A stretch of 64,000 nucleotides of DNA from Thermoactinomyces vulgaris (GTDB taxonomy: Bacteria > Bacillota > Bacilli > Thermoactinomycetales > Thermoactinomycetaceae). This document shows positions 8,392 through 17,190 of this stretch, in pieces (the stretch's first letter is position 1; every line of letters starts with the position of its first letter). The notes under the pieces are model-generated. The model was not told where the DNA came from and did not search any database. It saw nothing but the letters and a program-made list of their open reading frames with translations. The position numbers and the translations under genes were made by a program. The stretch spans positions 664,900 to 728,899 of the forward strand of contig NZ_REFP01000007.1 in assembly GCF_003688725.1 (NCBI RefSeq). The letters are read 5' to 3'.

Positions 8392-8931
8392 GTGTTTATT
8401 GTATATATCTAAAAGTAAATCATTTTCACGAATCCAATCTGATTATCAGAACGGATTTCTGATTGGAAATAAATGTGAAACAGACAACCAAAACTCGTAG
8501 TAATAAATGGTTTTTCTGGAAATAAACAGTTGATTTCTCCCTCGAAAACCCATTATATACGGTTACAAAATTTATATTTTGTAACGTTGCAGGTTGATGA
8601 GAGGGAAGATCAGGCTTCGACATCTCAAAAAATGGCATTTTCCCACTTGTTGTCATCTCATTAAGAAAAGTTAACTATAGTTTTGAGAAATAAAAAATAT
8701 TTATTTGTATATCGAAGCATTCGTGTCGGAAATCGAATAAAAAACCAGACGATTATTTCTTTTATTTTTGAAAATGATTTAATCCTGATTTCTGATGTTT
8801 CTGTATTGACAGAACCTTATTTATGGATGAGGCCGTTCCGGTTGTGAAATAAAAGCCCCCCCTCCCCGCCGCGCAAAGAATGAATTTGATTTCCCCTGAC
8901 GGTTCGGACGTTCATGATGAGAACCGCCGGG
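8392..8931. other. Gene-poor AT-rich spacer
   Basis: No convincing gene lies in these 540 bases. The main feature is the 24-base palindrome at 8562-8585. Downstream of it is a 25-codon open frame from ATG 8597 that I cannot support. The rest is AT-rich and unstructured. Confidence 0.5.
8562..8585. repeat. Perfect 9-6-9 palindrome, copy 1
   Basis: GTTACAAAA and TTTTGTAAC flank a six-base spacer (TTTATA). The sequence TTATATA lies immediately upstream. The same arms with another six-base spacer occur at 57845-57868, also next to TTATATA when read on the minus strand. It looks like an operator placed just after a -10 element. Confidence 0.6.
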
Positions 8932-9690
8932 TTATCCGATATAGATCGCGAGATAATCATACCAGATTTTCAAAAATGTGATGGCGATGACAAGAGTCAA
9001 GCCGACCCGCAATGTGCGAGGGTTTGCTTTTTTGCTGACCATCGCTCCTGCCGGCGAAGCGATCAGTCCGGAAACTGCCAGAATGACAGAAGGAATCAGC
9101 AAGATCTGATCGGAAACCAATTTGGCCGCCACGGATCCGGATGAAGATACAAAGGCGATCGCAAGCGACGTGGCGATGGCGGTGCGGGTGGGTGTTTTAA
9201 AAGACAAACAGCAAGACCGGCACCAGAATAAACGAACCGGACGAACCAATGACACCGGAAAAAATCCCGATGACCAACGCAACCCCCATCACTGCTGCAG
9301 GGTGAGAAGCGATTGGACGAGCCGCGGTTTCTTTTGGTTCTTTCTCGGAGCGAAACATCATCCATACCGCCATGGTGGCCAGGATGGCGTAGATCAAATG
9401 AATCCATGTTTCACTCAGCCATTTGGAACCATATCCACCGAGAAAACTCCCGGCCAATACGGCCGTTCCCATATAAACGGTTAGCGATTTATTGAGGGCT
9501 CCCTCTTTTCCGTGAACGATGAGTCCCGCCATGGACGTAAAAAACACTTGAACCGCAACCATCCCTGCTGCGTTATGCGCGGAAAATGCAGGAAATCCAA
9601 ATAATGGCGGAAGATACAACAACATAGGATATTGAATGATGGCTTCGTCAACAGCGTTGAAAGTCTCTTTCCTCTTGCCGGCAAAAAAAC
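8932..9690 (-). pseudogene. TauE/SafE (TSUP) family sulfite/anion exporter, frameshifted and 5'-damaged
   Basis: Two frames together encode most of a TSUP membrane exporter. The first (9197 to about 9690) carries YPMLLYLPPLFG, AHNAAGMVAVQVFFTS and GVIGSSGSFILVPVLLFVF. It stops at TAA at 9197-9199. The second frame continues smoothly from KTPTRTAIATSLAIAF to the end at 8932. The junction is TTT TAA AA, needing one extra base. The 5' end is also damaged: the usual first helix with its glycine-rich loop is missing, and the only upstream ATG (9710-9712) lies in the terminator of the preceding gene. It is probably non-functional. Confidence 0.8.
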
Positions 9691-9720
9691 AAAAAGAACA
9701 TGAAAGAATCATGTTCTTTT
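9683..9720 (-). terminator. Intrinsic terminator of the GAF-protein operon
   Basis: AAAAGAACATG / CATGTTCTTTT, an 11-base perfect stem with a seven-base loop followed on the minus strand by TGTTTTTTT. Confidence 0.85.
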
Positions 9721-9894
9721 CGAAGGGTTTGACTTGAACAGTTTGACAAACTTCCGCTTCACTTTTAACCGCTCGTGGTCAAACAGTCCGTTTTTCATTT
9801 TCTCCATCAATTCTTCCCTGCTTAATAATCCTTCGCGATACATCCGGTTCAGTTTTTTTCTTTCTTCATACGATGGTTTGCGTCCTTGCGTCAT
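9709..9894 (-). CDS. Small basic protein, 61 residues
   Basis: A short Lys/Arg-rich protein (MTQGRKPSYEERKKLNRMYR at the start) with a helical, charged sequence and no membrane segment. The ATG overlaps the stop of the upstream GAF-domain gene in an ATGA arrangement (9891-9894), which implies translational coupling. A GAGGTGG ribosome binding site precedes it. An intrinsic terminator overlaps its 3' end. The N-terminal part resembles short nucleic-acid-binding or regulatory peptides, but I recognise no family. Confidence 0.65.
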   Translation of the reverse strand: MTQGRKPSYEERKKLNRMYREGLLSREELMEKMKNGLFDHERLKVKRKFVKLFKSNPSKRT

Positions 9895-10850
9895 AGATGA
9901 TTCCCACCTCGGTGTTTAAGATCGTTGTAGACCAGTGGAAAGAGCAAACTGGCAAACAATGCAGCCCGTTCAATTTCGATATCTTCATAAGCATCAACCG
10001 GCGCTCCGGTAATGGTCAGAACCCCTATCCGGGTGGGTTCCATCATTCCGGCTTTGATCGGCACACATAATATGGTGCGATATACCTTGCGTGAATTCTT
10101 TTTTTGGTCATATTCATAATCCGGGGATTCGACATCAGGCACATAATAAATTTCTTTTGTTCTCCATGCACGACCCGCTGCACTGCCATGGATCGGGGGT
10201 TCATATATTTTTACGCGGTGAGAGTGTCCGCTGGAATGGGCGAAATGCACAAGAACATCATTTTTTTCAGGATGTTTGACGTGAATGATGACCCGGGGTT
10301 GCTTTTTTCGGAAATTTTTCAGCGTGTTCACCAGATAGTCCAGCAAATTCATGAAGATTTCATCGCGGTTTTGCCGGAAGCGGTTTTGATCGGCGATGGC
10401 CGCGGCCACTTCTTCAATGGTATACATAATTTGAGACATGGTGTAGGTTTCATCGTTGTATTTGCTGTCCAATTCTTCATATAAACTTTTTAAAATCTCA
10501 ATTTCATCTTCCGCTTTGGCCAATTGGGTATTCTGTTGATCAATCTGCTGGTCTTTTTCTTTTAACAAATCCATTAATTCTTGCCGGTCCTGTTCCAGAA
10601 GCAGCACTTTCTTTTCCAGCTCTTCTTTCTCGTTTCGGCAAGTGTCCAGTTGGATCATGGCCATTTGGCTGTTTTGGTCCCCTTCTTCCAAACTGCGGCC
10701 CAACCAATCATTTTTTCCTGTGGCATAACGATAAATATGGATCACCAAGGTGGCTGTCAGACCGACAGCAATAATAATCACTAAAAAGTCAAAAAACCAT
10801 CCTGAATTTTTATTTAACATCTCCAGTAACTCGATAAGATCTTCCGCCAT
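9891..10850 (-). CDS. Membrane-anchored coiled-coil protein with GAF domain
   Basis: A 319-residue protein. One membrane helix near residues 18-42 (FFDFLVIIIAVGLTATLVIHIY) is followed by a long coiled coil (about residues 70-140, rich in E, K, Q, L). The C-terminal part (about 155-310) looks like a GAF domain (VYRTILCVPIKA, RIGVLTITG). No kinase, GGDEF or phosphatase domain is present, so it may be a sensor adaptor. ATG 10850 is preferred to 10889 because GGGAGCGG precedes it. It is translationally coupled to the small basic gene. Confidence 0.75.
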   Translation of the reverse strand: MAEDLIELLEMLNKNSGWFFDFLVIIIAVGLTATLVIHIYRYATGKNDWLGRSLEEGDQNSQMAMIQLDTCRNEKEELEKKVLLLEQDRQELMDLLKEKDQQIDQQNTQLAKAEDEIEILKSLYEELDSKYNDETYTMSQIMYTIEEVAAAIADQNRFRQNRDEIFMNLLDYLVNTLKNFRKKQPRVIIHVKHPEKNDVLVHFAHSSGHSHRVKIYEPPIHGSAAGRAWRTKEIYYVPDVESPDYEYDQKKNSRKVYRTILCVPIKAGMMEPTRIGVLTITGAPVDAYEDIEIERAALFASLLFPLVYNDLKHRGGNHL

Positions 10851-11086
10851 TGTTCCGCTCCCTGTTTTATAAAGATCAGTCTTTTGCAATGTCTGGATGG
10901 ATTGTTTGAGTTTTTAGATCCTGAATGATATGAAGTTTCTGTTATTGATTCCATTATACAACAAAACGACAAACAGATATTAATATTTTAAAACAAGGAA
11001 AAAAGTTATATTTTTATGAATAAATAGAAATGACCCCGGAATTGCATTAGAATATTCATGACGTCAAATGATCAGGGGGATGGTTC

Positions 11087-11917
11087 ATGAACGGACAATC
11101 GCCGTTCCAAAAGTTGAGCGGTTCTTTGGATGCCTGGAAGAAAAAATCTTCGGGGATTTGGGGGATCTGGATGGAAGATCTGAACACCGGAGAAAAATGG
11201 ATTTGGAATGAAAAGCAACCTTTTGTGGCAGCCAGCATGATCAAAGTACCGGTGATGGTGGCGGTTTACCGGGCCCATGCGCTAGGAAAACTTTGCTTGA
11301 GCGATCGGATTGAATTAAGACGGGAAGACAGAGTCGGCGGTTCGGGGGTTTTGCAGCATCTTTCATATGGAACGAAATTTACCATTCAAGACTTGGTCAC
11401 CTTGATGATCATCCAAAGCGATAATACAGCAACCAACCTTTTGATTGACCGGTTGGGGAAAGAATTTGTCCAAGAAACACTCCTTGCACTGGAAATGACC
11501 GATACGGTTTTCATCAACCGCCTCCATATTGTCCCGGCCGGCTCGAATAAAACCAATCAAATCACTGCCAAAGACATGGCCCGTTGTTTCCGGCTGCTGG
11601 CAACCGGTCAAGCCGTTTCCCGTGATGCCAGCCGAAAGATGGTCGAAATATTAAAAAAACAACAATGGCGGAATTGCCTGCCCGGACGGCTTCCTCCCTC
11701 CGATTCCGAAATCATCGGCAGTCTGCCACGATGGGAAATGGCGCACAAAACCGGGTGGGTCAACCAAACGCTTCACGACGGGGGAATTTTATACATCGCT
11801 TCCCATTCCTTGATCTTGGTGGTATTAAGCAGCGGGCTGGATCATCATCAAGCGCAACGGGAAATCAACCATATCGGCAAATGGGTTTACGATGCCTATA
11901 CCCAGGCCTCCCGATGA
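11087..11917 (+). CDS. Class A beta-lactamase-fold serine hydrolase without signal peptide
   Basis: A 276-residue member of the class A beta-lactamase/transpeptidase fold. The nucleophile motif is Ser50-Met-Ile-Lys53, the second motif is Ser111-Asp112-Asn113 and the third is Lys221-Thr222-Gly223. The omega-loop region (INRLHIVPAGSNKTNQ) lacks the deacylating Glu166 of true beta-lactamases. No signal peptide or membrane anchor is visible, which is odd for this fold and suggests a cytoplasmic hydrolase or a missing export mode. GGGGGATGG precedes the ATG. It is monocistronic. Confidence 0.85.
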   Translation: MNGQSPFQKLSGSLDAWKKKSSGIWGIWMEDLNTGEKWIWNEKQPFVAASMIKVPVMVAVYRAHALGKLCLSDRIELRREDRVGGSGVLQHLSYGTKFTIQDLVTLMIIQSDNTATNLLIDRLGKEFVQETLLALEMTDTVFINRLHIVPAGSNKTNQITAKDMARCFRLLATGQAVSRDASRKMVEILKKQQWRNCLPGRLPPSDSEIIGSLPRWEMAHKTGWVNQTLHDGGILYIASHSLILVVLSSGLDHHQAQREINHIGKWVYDAYTQASR

Positions 11918-12025
11918 AAAACGGGCCGGCTGATCTTTTTTAACCGTTTTATTCCAATTATGGTACCATACGAATGGGACGAAATATCCAACCGTCAACA
12001 AATCACACGGGAAAGGTTGATTCAA

Positions 12026-12640
12026 ATGTTTGTAAAAGTCGCCTCGGATGTGCTCGGATTGAGTGAGATCGGGTCCGTGATCAAACCGGAAGATTATGAC
12101 AAAGTTGAATCGGACGATTTTGTGATGCACGAAGATAATGAGAGAATCTATTTTTTGATCAAATCCAAAACCGATGAGTATTGTTTCACGAATAAAGCGT
12201 TAATTCATCTGGACGGAACCAGCGCAACAAGCAAAAAACGTTCTCTTTACCGCTTTGATTACAGCACGCACAAGATTTCGGAAGTGACGCTTGAAACCGC
12301 CGGAACCGTCGATTTGGACATCGAACTCAAATTCAAGATCGGATCCAGGATTTTCTCCATTGATGTCCATAAAAAATATTTGAACGAGTTGAAGGACTTA
12401 TACAAAGCGTTACTGAAAATCGCTGAAATCTCCCATGATAATGAAATCATCCTGGAATACGCCAACCAGAGCCTCAATTTGGCTTCATCCACTTTAAGCC
12501 ATCTCCGGAGCACTGAACACAATCCGGTCGAGCAATTCAAGGAGTTAAATCAGGCGGCATTCTCTTGGCTCGTCGAAGCGAGAAAACAGTATCATGTCAA
12601 AGATTACGGGTTTGTGTTTGAACGTTATATCAACCGCTGA
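12026..12640 (+). CDS. PH domain-containing protein (YvbH-like)
   Basis: A 204-residue protein resembling Bacillus YvbH. It begins MFVKVASDVLGLSEIGSVIK. The central region (VMHEDNERIYFLIKSKTDEY, then DKALIHLDG-like KALIHLDG) is the bacterial PH domain, followed by a helical C-terminal oligomerisation region. ATG 12026 is chosen because family members start at this point and because the 22 residues encoded further upstream have no family character. Bacterial PH domains often form rings. The cellular role is unknown. Confidence 0.82.
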   Translation: MFVKVASDVLGLSEIGSVIKPEDYDKVESDDFVMHEDNERIYFLIKSKTDEYCFTNKALIHLDGTSATSKKRSLYRFDYSTHKISEVTLETAGTVDLDIELKFKIGSRIFSIDVHKKYLNELKDLYKALLKIAEISHDNEIILEYANQSLNLASSTLSHLRSTEHNPVEQFKELNQAAFSWLVEARKQYHVKDYGFVFERYINR

Positions 12641-12656
12641 TGAACATGCATTTTTA

Positions 12657-12693
12657 AAAAAGTCCTCTTTATCGATCCAAAGAGGACTTTTTT
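12657..12693. terminator. Bidirectional terminator between convergent genes
   Basis: AAAGTCCTCTTT / AAAGAGGACTTTTTT with a nine-base loop. It serves the PH-domain gene and the convergent oxidoreductase gene. Confidence 0.85.
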
Positions 12694-12730
12694 GTGACCA
12701 CACCGCAAAAATCATCATTGAAATAAACGC

Positions 12731-13726
12731 TTACAATGACTGAACATCGATCACGATCCGCCCTTTGACGTCGCCGCTTAAAATCTTTTCGCTTAAAGCC
12801 GGAACATCGCGAAGGCCGTGAACTTCGGTGAGTTGGTCCAAAAGTTCTGCCGGCAAAAGTTCCGACAGACGGTTCCACGCTTGGGTTCTTTCATCCGCCG
12901 GGCAGGTGTTGGAGTCGATGCCGACCAATTTGATTCCGCGCAAAATAAATGGATATACCGTGGTGTGAAGCGAATGGCTTCCGGCCAAGCCACAAGCGGC
13001 CACGGTTCCGTAATAGCTCATCTCACTCAACACATGAGCCAACGTGTCACCGCCCACCACGTCCACTGCGCCTCCCCACCGTTGGGATTCCAGCGGACGG
13101 GACGCTTTGGAAAGTTCTTTCCTGTCAATGATTTTGCTTGCACCCAGGGATTTTAAAAAGTCATGGTTGTCCGGACTTCCGGTCGATGCGGCAACCGTAT
13201 ATCCCAGACGGGACAAAATGGCTACGGCCAAGCTTCCGACCCCTCCGGATGCCCCGGTAACCAAAATCGGTTTTTCCCGGTTGATTCCATGCCGCTCTAA
13301 AGCCGACACGGCCAGCATGGCCGTAAGCCCTGCGGTCCCCAGACTCATAGCATGTTTCAATTGAAGGCCGGACGGGAGCGGAACCAGCCATTCGGGTTTC
13401 GCGGTTGCGTATTCGGCATATCCTCCCCAGTGTGTTTCTCCGGTTCCCCATCCGGTTAAAATCACCTTGTCGCCGGGTTGAAATGCGCTGTTTTTGGATT
13501 TGACCACCGTGCCGCCCAAATCGATACCGGGAACCATGGGGAATTTGCGGACGATTTTCCCGCGATTTAAAACGGCCATTCCGTCTTTGTAATTCAAGCT
13601 GGAATACTGAACGCGAATCAGAACATCTTCTTCCGGCAAGTCCTTGATCTTCAGTGTTTGAAAAGAATGGGAATATTGATCTTGCTTCCGGTCCACAACC
13701 AATGCGATAAATTCACGATCTTGCAC
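12731..13726 (-). CDS. YhdH/YhfP-type quinone oxidoreductase (acrylyl-CoA reductase-like MDR)
   Basis: A 331-residue zinc-independent medium-chain dehydrogenase/reductase. The N-terminal GroES-like part contains SSLNYKDGMAVLNRGKI and PGIDLGGTV. The nucleotide-binding motif VTGASGGVGSLAVAIL is near the middle. This subfamily (YhdH/AcuI) reduces acrylyl-CoA or quinones with NADPH. The frame also opens at TTG 13744, but GTG 13726 is preferred since AAGGAGG lies eight bases before it. It is monocistronic and divergent from the arylamine N-acetyltransferase gene. Confidence 0.88.
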   Translation of the reverse strand: MQDREFIALVVDRKQDQYSHSFQTLKIKDLPEEDVLIRVQYSSLNYKDGMAVLNRGKIVRKFPMVPGIDLGGTVVKSKNSAFQPGDKVILTGWGTGETHWGGYAEYATAKPEWLVPLPSGLQLKHAMSLGTAGLTAMLAVSALERHGINREKPILVTGASGGVGSLAVAILSRLGYTVAASTGSPDNHDFLKSLGASKIIDRKELSKASRPLESQRWGGAVDVVGGDTLAHVLSEMSYYGTVAACGLAGSHSLHTTVYPFILRGIKLVGIDSNTCPADERTQAWNRLSELLPAELLDQLTEVHGLRDVPALSEKILSGDVKGRIVIDVQSL

Positions 13727-13825
13727 AGCAACAACCTCCTTCAAGCAAATACTTCTCTATTTCCAACATAATTCCTTTCCGATACAATAAGAAGTGCGCG
13801 AAGAAAAGGAAAAGGAGACATCAGA

Positions 13826-14596
13826 ATGATTCCTCAATACCTTGCGCGAATCGGTGTTCAACCTCCGGTTCCGGTCCATCTTCCCGGCCTCACCAGGTTA
13901 ATGCAAAAACACCAACAACACATCCACTTTGAAAACCTGGATATTCTCTCCGGCCGGTCCATTCAGTTGGATCCAATCTCCCTCTTTCAAAAAATCATAA
14001 TTAATCACCGCGGAGGCGTTTGCTTTGAGTTAAACGGCCTGTTTCATTTGCTCTTAAACGAATTGGGGTTTGACGTGCAAATGGTTGCAGGAACGGTATA
14101 CGAACCGTCCAGCGGTGATTGGGGATTGGAAGGAACCCACCTGGCCAATCTTGTTTATCTGAATGATGAAAAATATCTGGTTGATGTGGGTTTTGGCGGA
14201 AACGCCCCGCGTCGGCCGGTTCCATTATCCGGAGAAGTTGTGCAAGATATTGCCGGACAATACCGGATCCGTTCCAACCCGGATCGATACGTCCTGGAGA
14301 AAAAAGAGCCCGGGGCTGAAAGTTGGCAGGTCTTATACCGGTTTACAGGGGAAGCGAAAACATTTCAGGATTTTCATGAAGCTTGCCGTTTAATCGAAAC
14401 TTCCCCCCGCTCTCCTTTTAATCGCTCCATTTATATCTCCAAAATGACGCCGGACGGCAGAGTCTCTTTGATCGGCCGAAAGCTGGTTCAAGTGACCCCG
14501 TCCGGAAAAGAAAAAAGAGAAGTGAGCGAAAACGAACTGCCCGCTTTGATCCGGGAAATATTCCAAATCAGGTGGGAATCACCGGAGGCTCAGTGA
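13826..14596 (+). CDS. Arylamine N-acetyltransferase
   Basis: A 256-residue NAT that transfers acetyl groups from acetyl-CoA to arylamines or hydrazines. The full catalytic triad is visible: Cys66 (RGGVCFELN), His105 (GTHLANLVYL) and Asp120 (LVDVGFGG). The N-terminal HFENLDI motif is also present. AAAGGAGA precedes the ATG. The last 29 bases overlap the convergent LD-carboxypeptidase gene, so the two transcripts share complementary 3' ends. Confidence 0.93.
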   Translation: MIPQYLARIGVQPPVPVHLPGLTRLMQKHQQHIHFENLDILSGRSIQLDPISLFQKIIINHRGGVCFELNGLFHLLLNELGFDVQMVAGTVYEPSSGDWGLEGTHLANLVYLNDEKYLVDVGFGGNAPRRPVPLSGEVVQDIAGQYRIRSNPDRYVLEKKEPGAESWQVLYRFTGEAKTFQDFHEACRLIETSPRSPFNRSIYISKMTPDGRVSLIGRKLVQVTPSGKEKREVSENELPALIREIFQIRWESPEAQ

Positions 14597-15503
14597 TTTG
14601 AACCCTTCCCCGCTCGGAATCCATTCTCACTTTTCCGCCAATGGGCAATGTGAAATTGGGTCGGCAATGTCCGGCGGAAAGGCCGTAAAAGCAAGGGATG
14701 CCGAGCGGGGCGAAAAAGGTTTCAATCATTTCCCGAAACGGGAGGGAAGGTTTGTCGCGGCCGGGTTCGGCGAGCCGGAAATCAGAGAGAATCACTCCCC
14801 GCACATGTTCAAACTTGCCGGCCAGCCGCAATTGATTCAGCATGCCGTCGATGGCATACACTTCTTCATTCACATCTTCCAGAAGCAAAATTTTGTCCCG
14901 AGTGTCCACCTCATAAGAGGTTCCCACGGCCGAACGCAACAAACTCAGATTGCCGCCGGTCAGTTCTCCTTCCGCCACGCCGGGAACAATGGAAAAGAAG
15001 TGTTCATTCGGGGTGTAACTCTTCACATCCCGGCCGGATAAGACGGAAAACAATACGCCCCAACTTTCTTCATCGTACCGTTCGCCGGACAATTCCGCAC
15101 CCATCGGGCCGTGAAAAGTGACAAGGCCGCAGATTTGCCGGATGGCAATGTGAAGCGCCGTGATATCGCTGTATCCCACAAAAATTTTCGGATGGTGGCG
15201 AATCACTTCATAATCGATCCGGTCGATGATGCGCAAACTTCCATATCCGCCTCTCAAACAAAAAACGGCTTTCACCTCCGGATCGAGAAACATCGCTTCC
15301 AAATCATCTTTCCGGTATGAATCTTTCCCGGCCAAATATCCATACGCCTTGCCGGCCGATTTTCCGGTTTTCACCGGATAACCAAAGCCGGAAAGCATGC
15401 GGATGCAATCTTCCAACTCTTTTTCGCGAACCGGACCAGCCGGTGCAATCAGGCCGATGGTATCCCCGGGCCGCAAAGCTTCAGGTTTTATCACCAAACC
15501 CAA
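14568..15503 (-). CDS. LD-carboxypeptidase (S66 family, MccF/LdcA-like)
   Basis: An approximately 311-residue S66 serine peptidase. The start KPEALRPGDTIGLIAPAGPV is typical. The nucleophile Ser is in FVGYSDITAL, and a GGNLSLL segment and a late Glu/His region (LLLEDVNEEVY) follow. Members cleave the L,D bond of the murein tetrapeptide or detoxify microcin C-like peptides. The start is uncertain: TTG 15503 has GAGGTGGGGG in front, and TTG 15497 and GTG 15494 are alternatives. The longer frame to 15620 overlaps the upstream small gene and is unlikely. Confidence 0.85.
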   Translation of the reverse strand: MGLVIKPEALRPGDTIGLIAPAGPVREKELEDCIRMLSGFGYPVKTGKSAGKAYGYLAGKDSYRKDDLEAMFLDPEVKAVFCLRGGYGSLRIIDRIDYEVIRHHPKIFVGYSDITALHIAIRQICGLVTFHGPMGAELSGERYDEESWGVLFSVLSGRDVKSYTPNEHFFSIVPGVAEGELTGGNLSLLRSAVGTSYEVDTRDKILLLEDVNEEVYAIDGMLNQLRLAGKFEHVRGVILSDFRLAEPGRDKPSLPFREMIETFFAPLGIPCFYGLSAGHCRPNFTLPIGGKVRMDSERGRVQITEPPVIPT

Positions 15504-15522
15504 ATTCCCCCACCTCTTGTCG

Positions 15523-15735
15523 TCAGAATAAAAAAGGGAACACAAAGGCAACCCAAACCACAACGGCTGCGACATAAATCGAAAGAAGCAGCCAAACGAT
15601 TTTTCTGCGGCGTTTGACATAACCTTGGTTTTGTTCCGGACTCTGGTTGACCCCTAATCGGATCGTGATGATCAACGAGAACAAAATGCAAAGTCCGACA
15701 AAAATCCAGAGCCAACTGTTTTGGAACAATGACAT
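15523..15735 (-). CDS. Small two-helix membrane protein, 70 residues
   Basis: Two hydrophobic segments (residues 8-27, WLWIFVGLCILFSLIITI, and about 46-68) separated by a basic, polar loop (NQGYVKRRRK). It lies just upstream of the LD-carboxypeptidase gene on the same strand with 20 bases between them, so the two probably share a transcript. The ribosome binding site is a modest AAGGGG. No family is recognised. Confidence 0.6.
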   Translation of the reverse strand: MSLFQNSWLWIFVGLCILFSLIITIRLGVNQSPEQNQGYVKRRRKIVWLLLSIYVAAVVVWVAFVFPFLF

Positions 15736-15806
15736 AACCCCTTTTCCAAAGTATTATCTATCCCCCCTATCATATCATGGCTTTTGTGCTTTGCAATCTC
15801 AGGTAA

Positions 15807-15842
15807 AAAGAAAACACCTTGAGACGGACTCAAGGTGTTTTC
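15807..15842. terminator. Terminator downstream of the P450 gene
   Basis: AAAACACCTTGAG / CTCAAGGTGTTTT with a five-base loop. It is symmetric and can act on both strands. Confidence 0.8.
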
Positions 15843-15873
15843 TGTCAGGAGATGAGTTCGATGATCAATGTTG

Positions 15874-17094
15874 TCATGCTTTTACCAAGCGGATCGGCAA
15901 GTTTTTCAACGACTGTCCCACACCGGAAGCAATCAAATGATCGGTTAATTTAAAGTTTTCCACCGGATGGATGTCGGCAAAGCTTTGGACAAAGGTGGTC
16001 AGTGCAATTCTGGCTTCCATGCGGGCCAGCGGAGCCCCCAGGCAGAAATGCGGTCCGGATCCGAACGTGAGGTGTTGCTTGTTATTGGGACGATGGATGT
16101 CAAAGGTTTCCGCATTGGCGAATTGGGCTTCATCCCGGTTTGCCGATCCGGCCCATGCAATGATCATTTGCCCTTTCTTCATCAAAGGGCCGAAGACATT
16201 GGTGTCTTTTACGATCCGGCGGTCATTGGAGGCCGGAAAGCGGAAACGAAGCACTTCTTCAATCAGATTGGGGACAAGGGAGATATCCTCGCGCAACTCT
16301 TGATAAACCCCCGGTTGATCGAACAACATGCAATAAAATATATTAGCAATGAGCATGGTTGTGGTTTCATTACCGGCACCGAGCAACCCTCTGCTGGAAT
16401 CAACAACTTCTTCATCACTTAACCGTTCGCCGTGAAGTTCGGCCCGGGTCAGGTCGGAAATGATGTCATCAGCAGGGTTTTTGCGTTTTTCTTGCACAAT
16501 GGGATATAAGTATTCGCGGAATTCTTTCAAAGCTTGTTGTTTTTTCTCGGCAATATCGTCATAGTGTTCTTTTTCATAGGGACGGAACAAGATATCGGAC
16601 CAATGCTTGATCAAACGCCAGTCTTTGTTGGGAACCCCCAGCAGATCGGCAATGACAGTGACGGGTAACGGAACGGCCAGTTTCTCCACGATATCCACCG
16701 TTTCGTGTTTTTCCATTTCGGCAATCAAGTCATTGACAATGGCTTGGATCCGCGGTTCCCATGAATCCAGGCTGCGGGGGGTGAAAGCTTTGGCCAACAG
16801 CGCACGTCTTTTGCGATGTTCCGGCGGGTCACAAAAGTTGATATTGGCCCGGTTGTCCGTTCTGGGAGTGGGGATCAAACTTCTGGTTTTTACGTTGGAG
16901 AAAAGTTCATGATCGGACAGGACCCGTTTGGCATGATCATACAAAAACACATTCCATACGTCTTGTTCTTCATCGTAATATACCGGATGGTTTTCTCTCA
17001 TTTCTTTGTACCATGCATAAGGCTCCCATTGCTCTTCTTTGGTTTTGAGTTTGGAAATTTCAGGAACGATGATGGTGTTGTTGGTATCACTCAA
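15874..17094 (-). CDS. Cytochrome P450
   Basis: A 406-residue soluble bacterial P450 (CYP107/CYP109-like). The I-helix oxygen-activation motif is GAGNETT, the K-helix ExxR is EEVLR, and the heme-ligand loop is FGSGPHFCLG with Cys351. The start codon is TTG 17094, preceded by AGGGAGGGA. No ferredoxin or reductase gene is adjacent. Directly upstream is a 15-base palindrome and the divergent PadR regulator gene, implying that PadR represses both. The substrate is unknown; relatives oxidise fatty acids, terpenoids or steroids. Confidence 0.93.
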   Translation of the reverse strand: MSDTNNTIIVPEISKLKTKEEQWEPYAWYKEMRENHPVYYDEEQDVWNVFLYDHAKRVLSDHELFSNVKTRSLIPTPRTDNRANINFCDPPEHRKRRALLAKAFTPRSLDSWEPRIQAIVNDLIAEMEKHETVDIVEKLAVPLPVTVIADLLGVPNKDWRLIKHWSDILFRPYEKEHYDDIAEKKQQALKEFREYLYPIVQEKRKNPADDIISDLTRAELHGERLSDEEVVDSSRGLLGAGNETTTMLIANIFYCMLFDQPGVYQELREDISLVPNLIEEVLRFRFPASNDRRIVKDTNVFGPLMKKGQMIIAWAGSANRDEAQFANAETFDIHRPNNKQHLTFGSGPHFCLGAPLARMEARIALTTFVQSFADIHPVENFKLTDHLIASGVGQSLKNLPIRLVKA

Positions 17095-17109
17095 CGAAAA
17101 TCCCTCCCT

Positions 17110-17124
17110 ATGTTAGGATAACAT
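17110..17124. promoter_or_regulatory. Palindromic operator between P450 and padR-like genes
   Basis: ATGTTA and TAACAT are separated by three bases. The site contains the ATGT/ACAT half-sites typical of PadR operators and sits just upstream of the P450 ribosome binding site, between the two divergent genes. Confidence 0.6.
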
Positions 17125-17190
17125 ATGATAAATTAACTTAGAATATGACGCCGGAGCGATTCGCAAAAATTTCAAATCAAGGTGATGTCC

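Noticed and set aside
8426-8656. 76-residue minus-strand frame
   Set aside because: It crosses the perfect palindrome and has low-complexity composition and no ribosome binding site.
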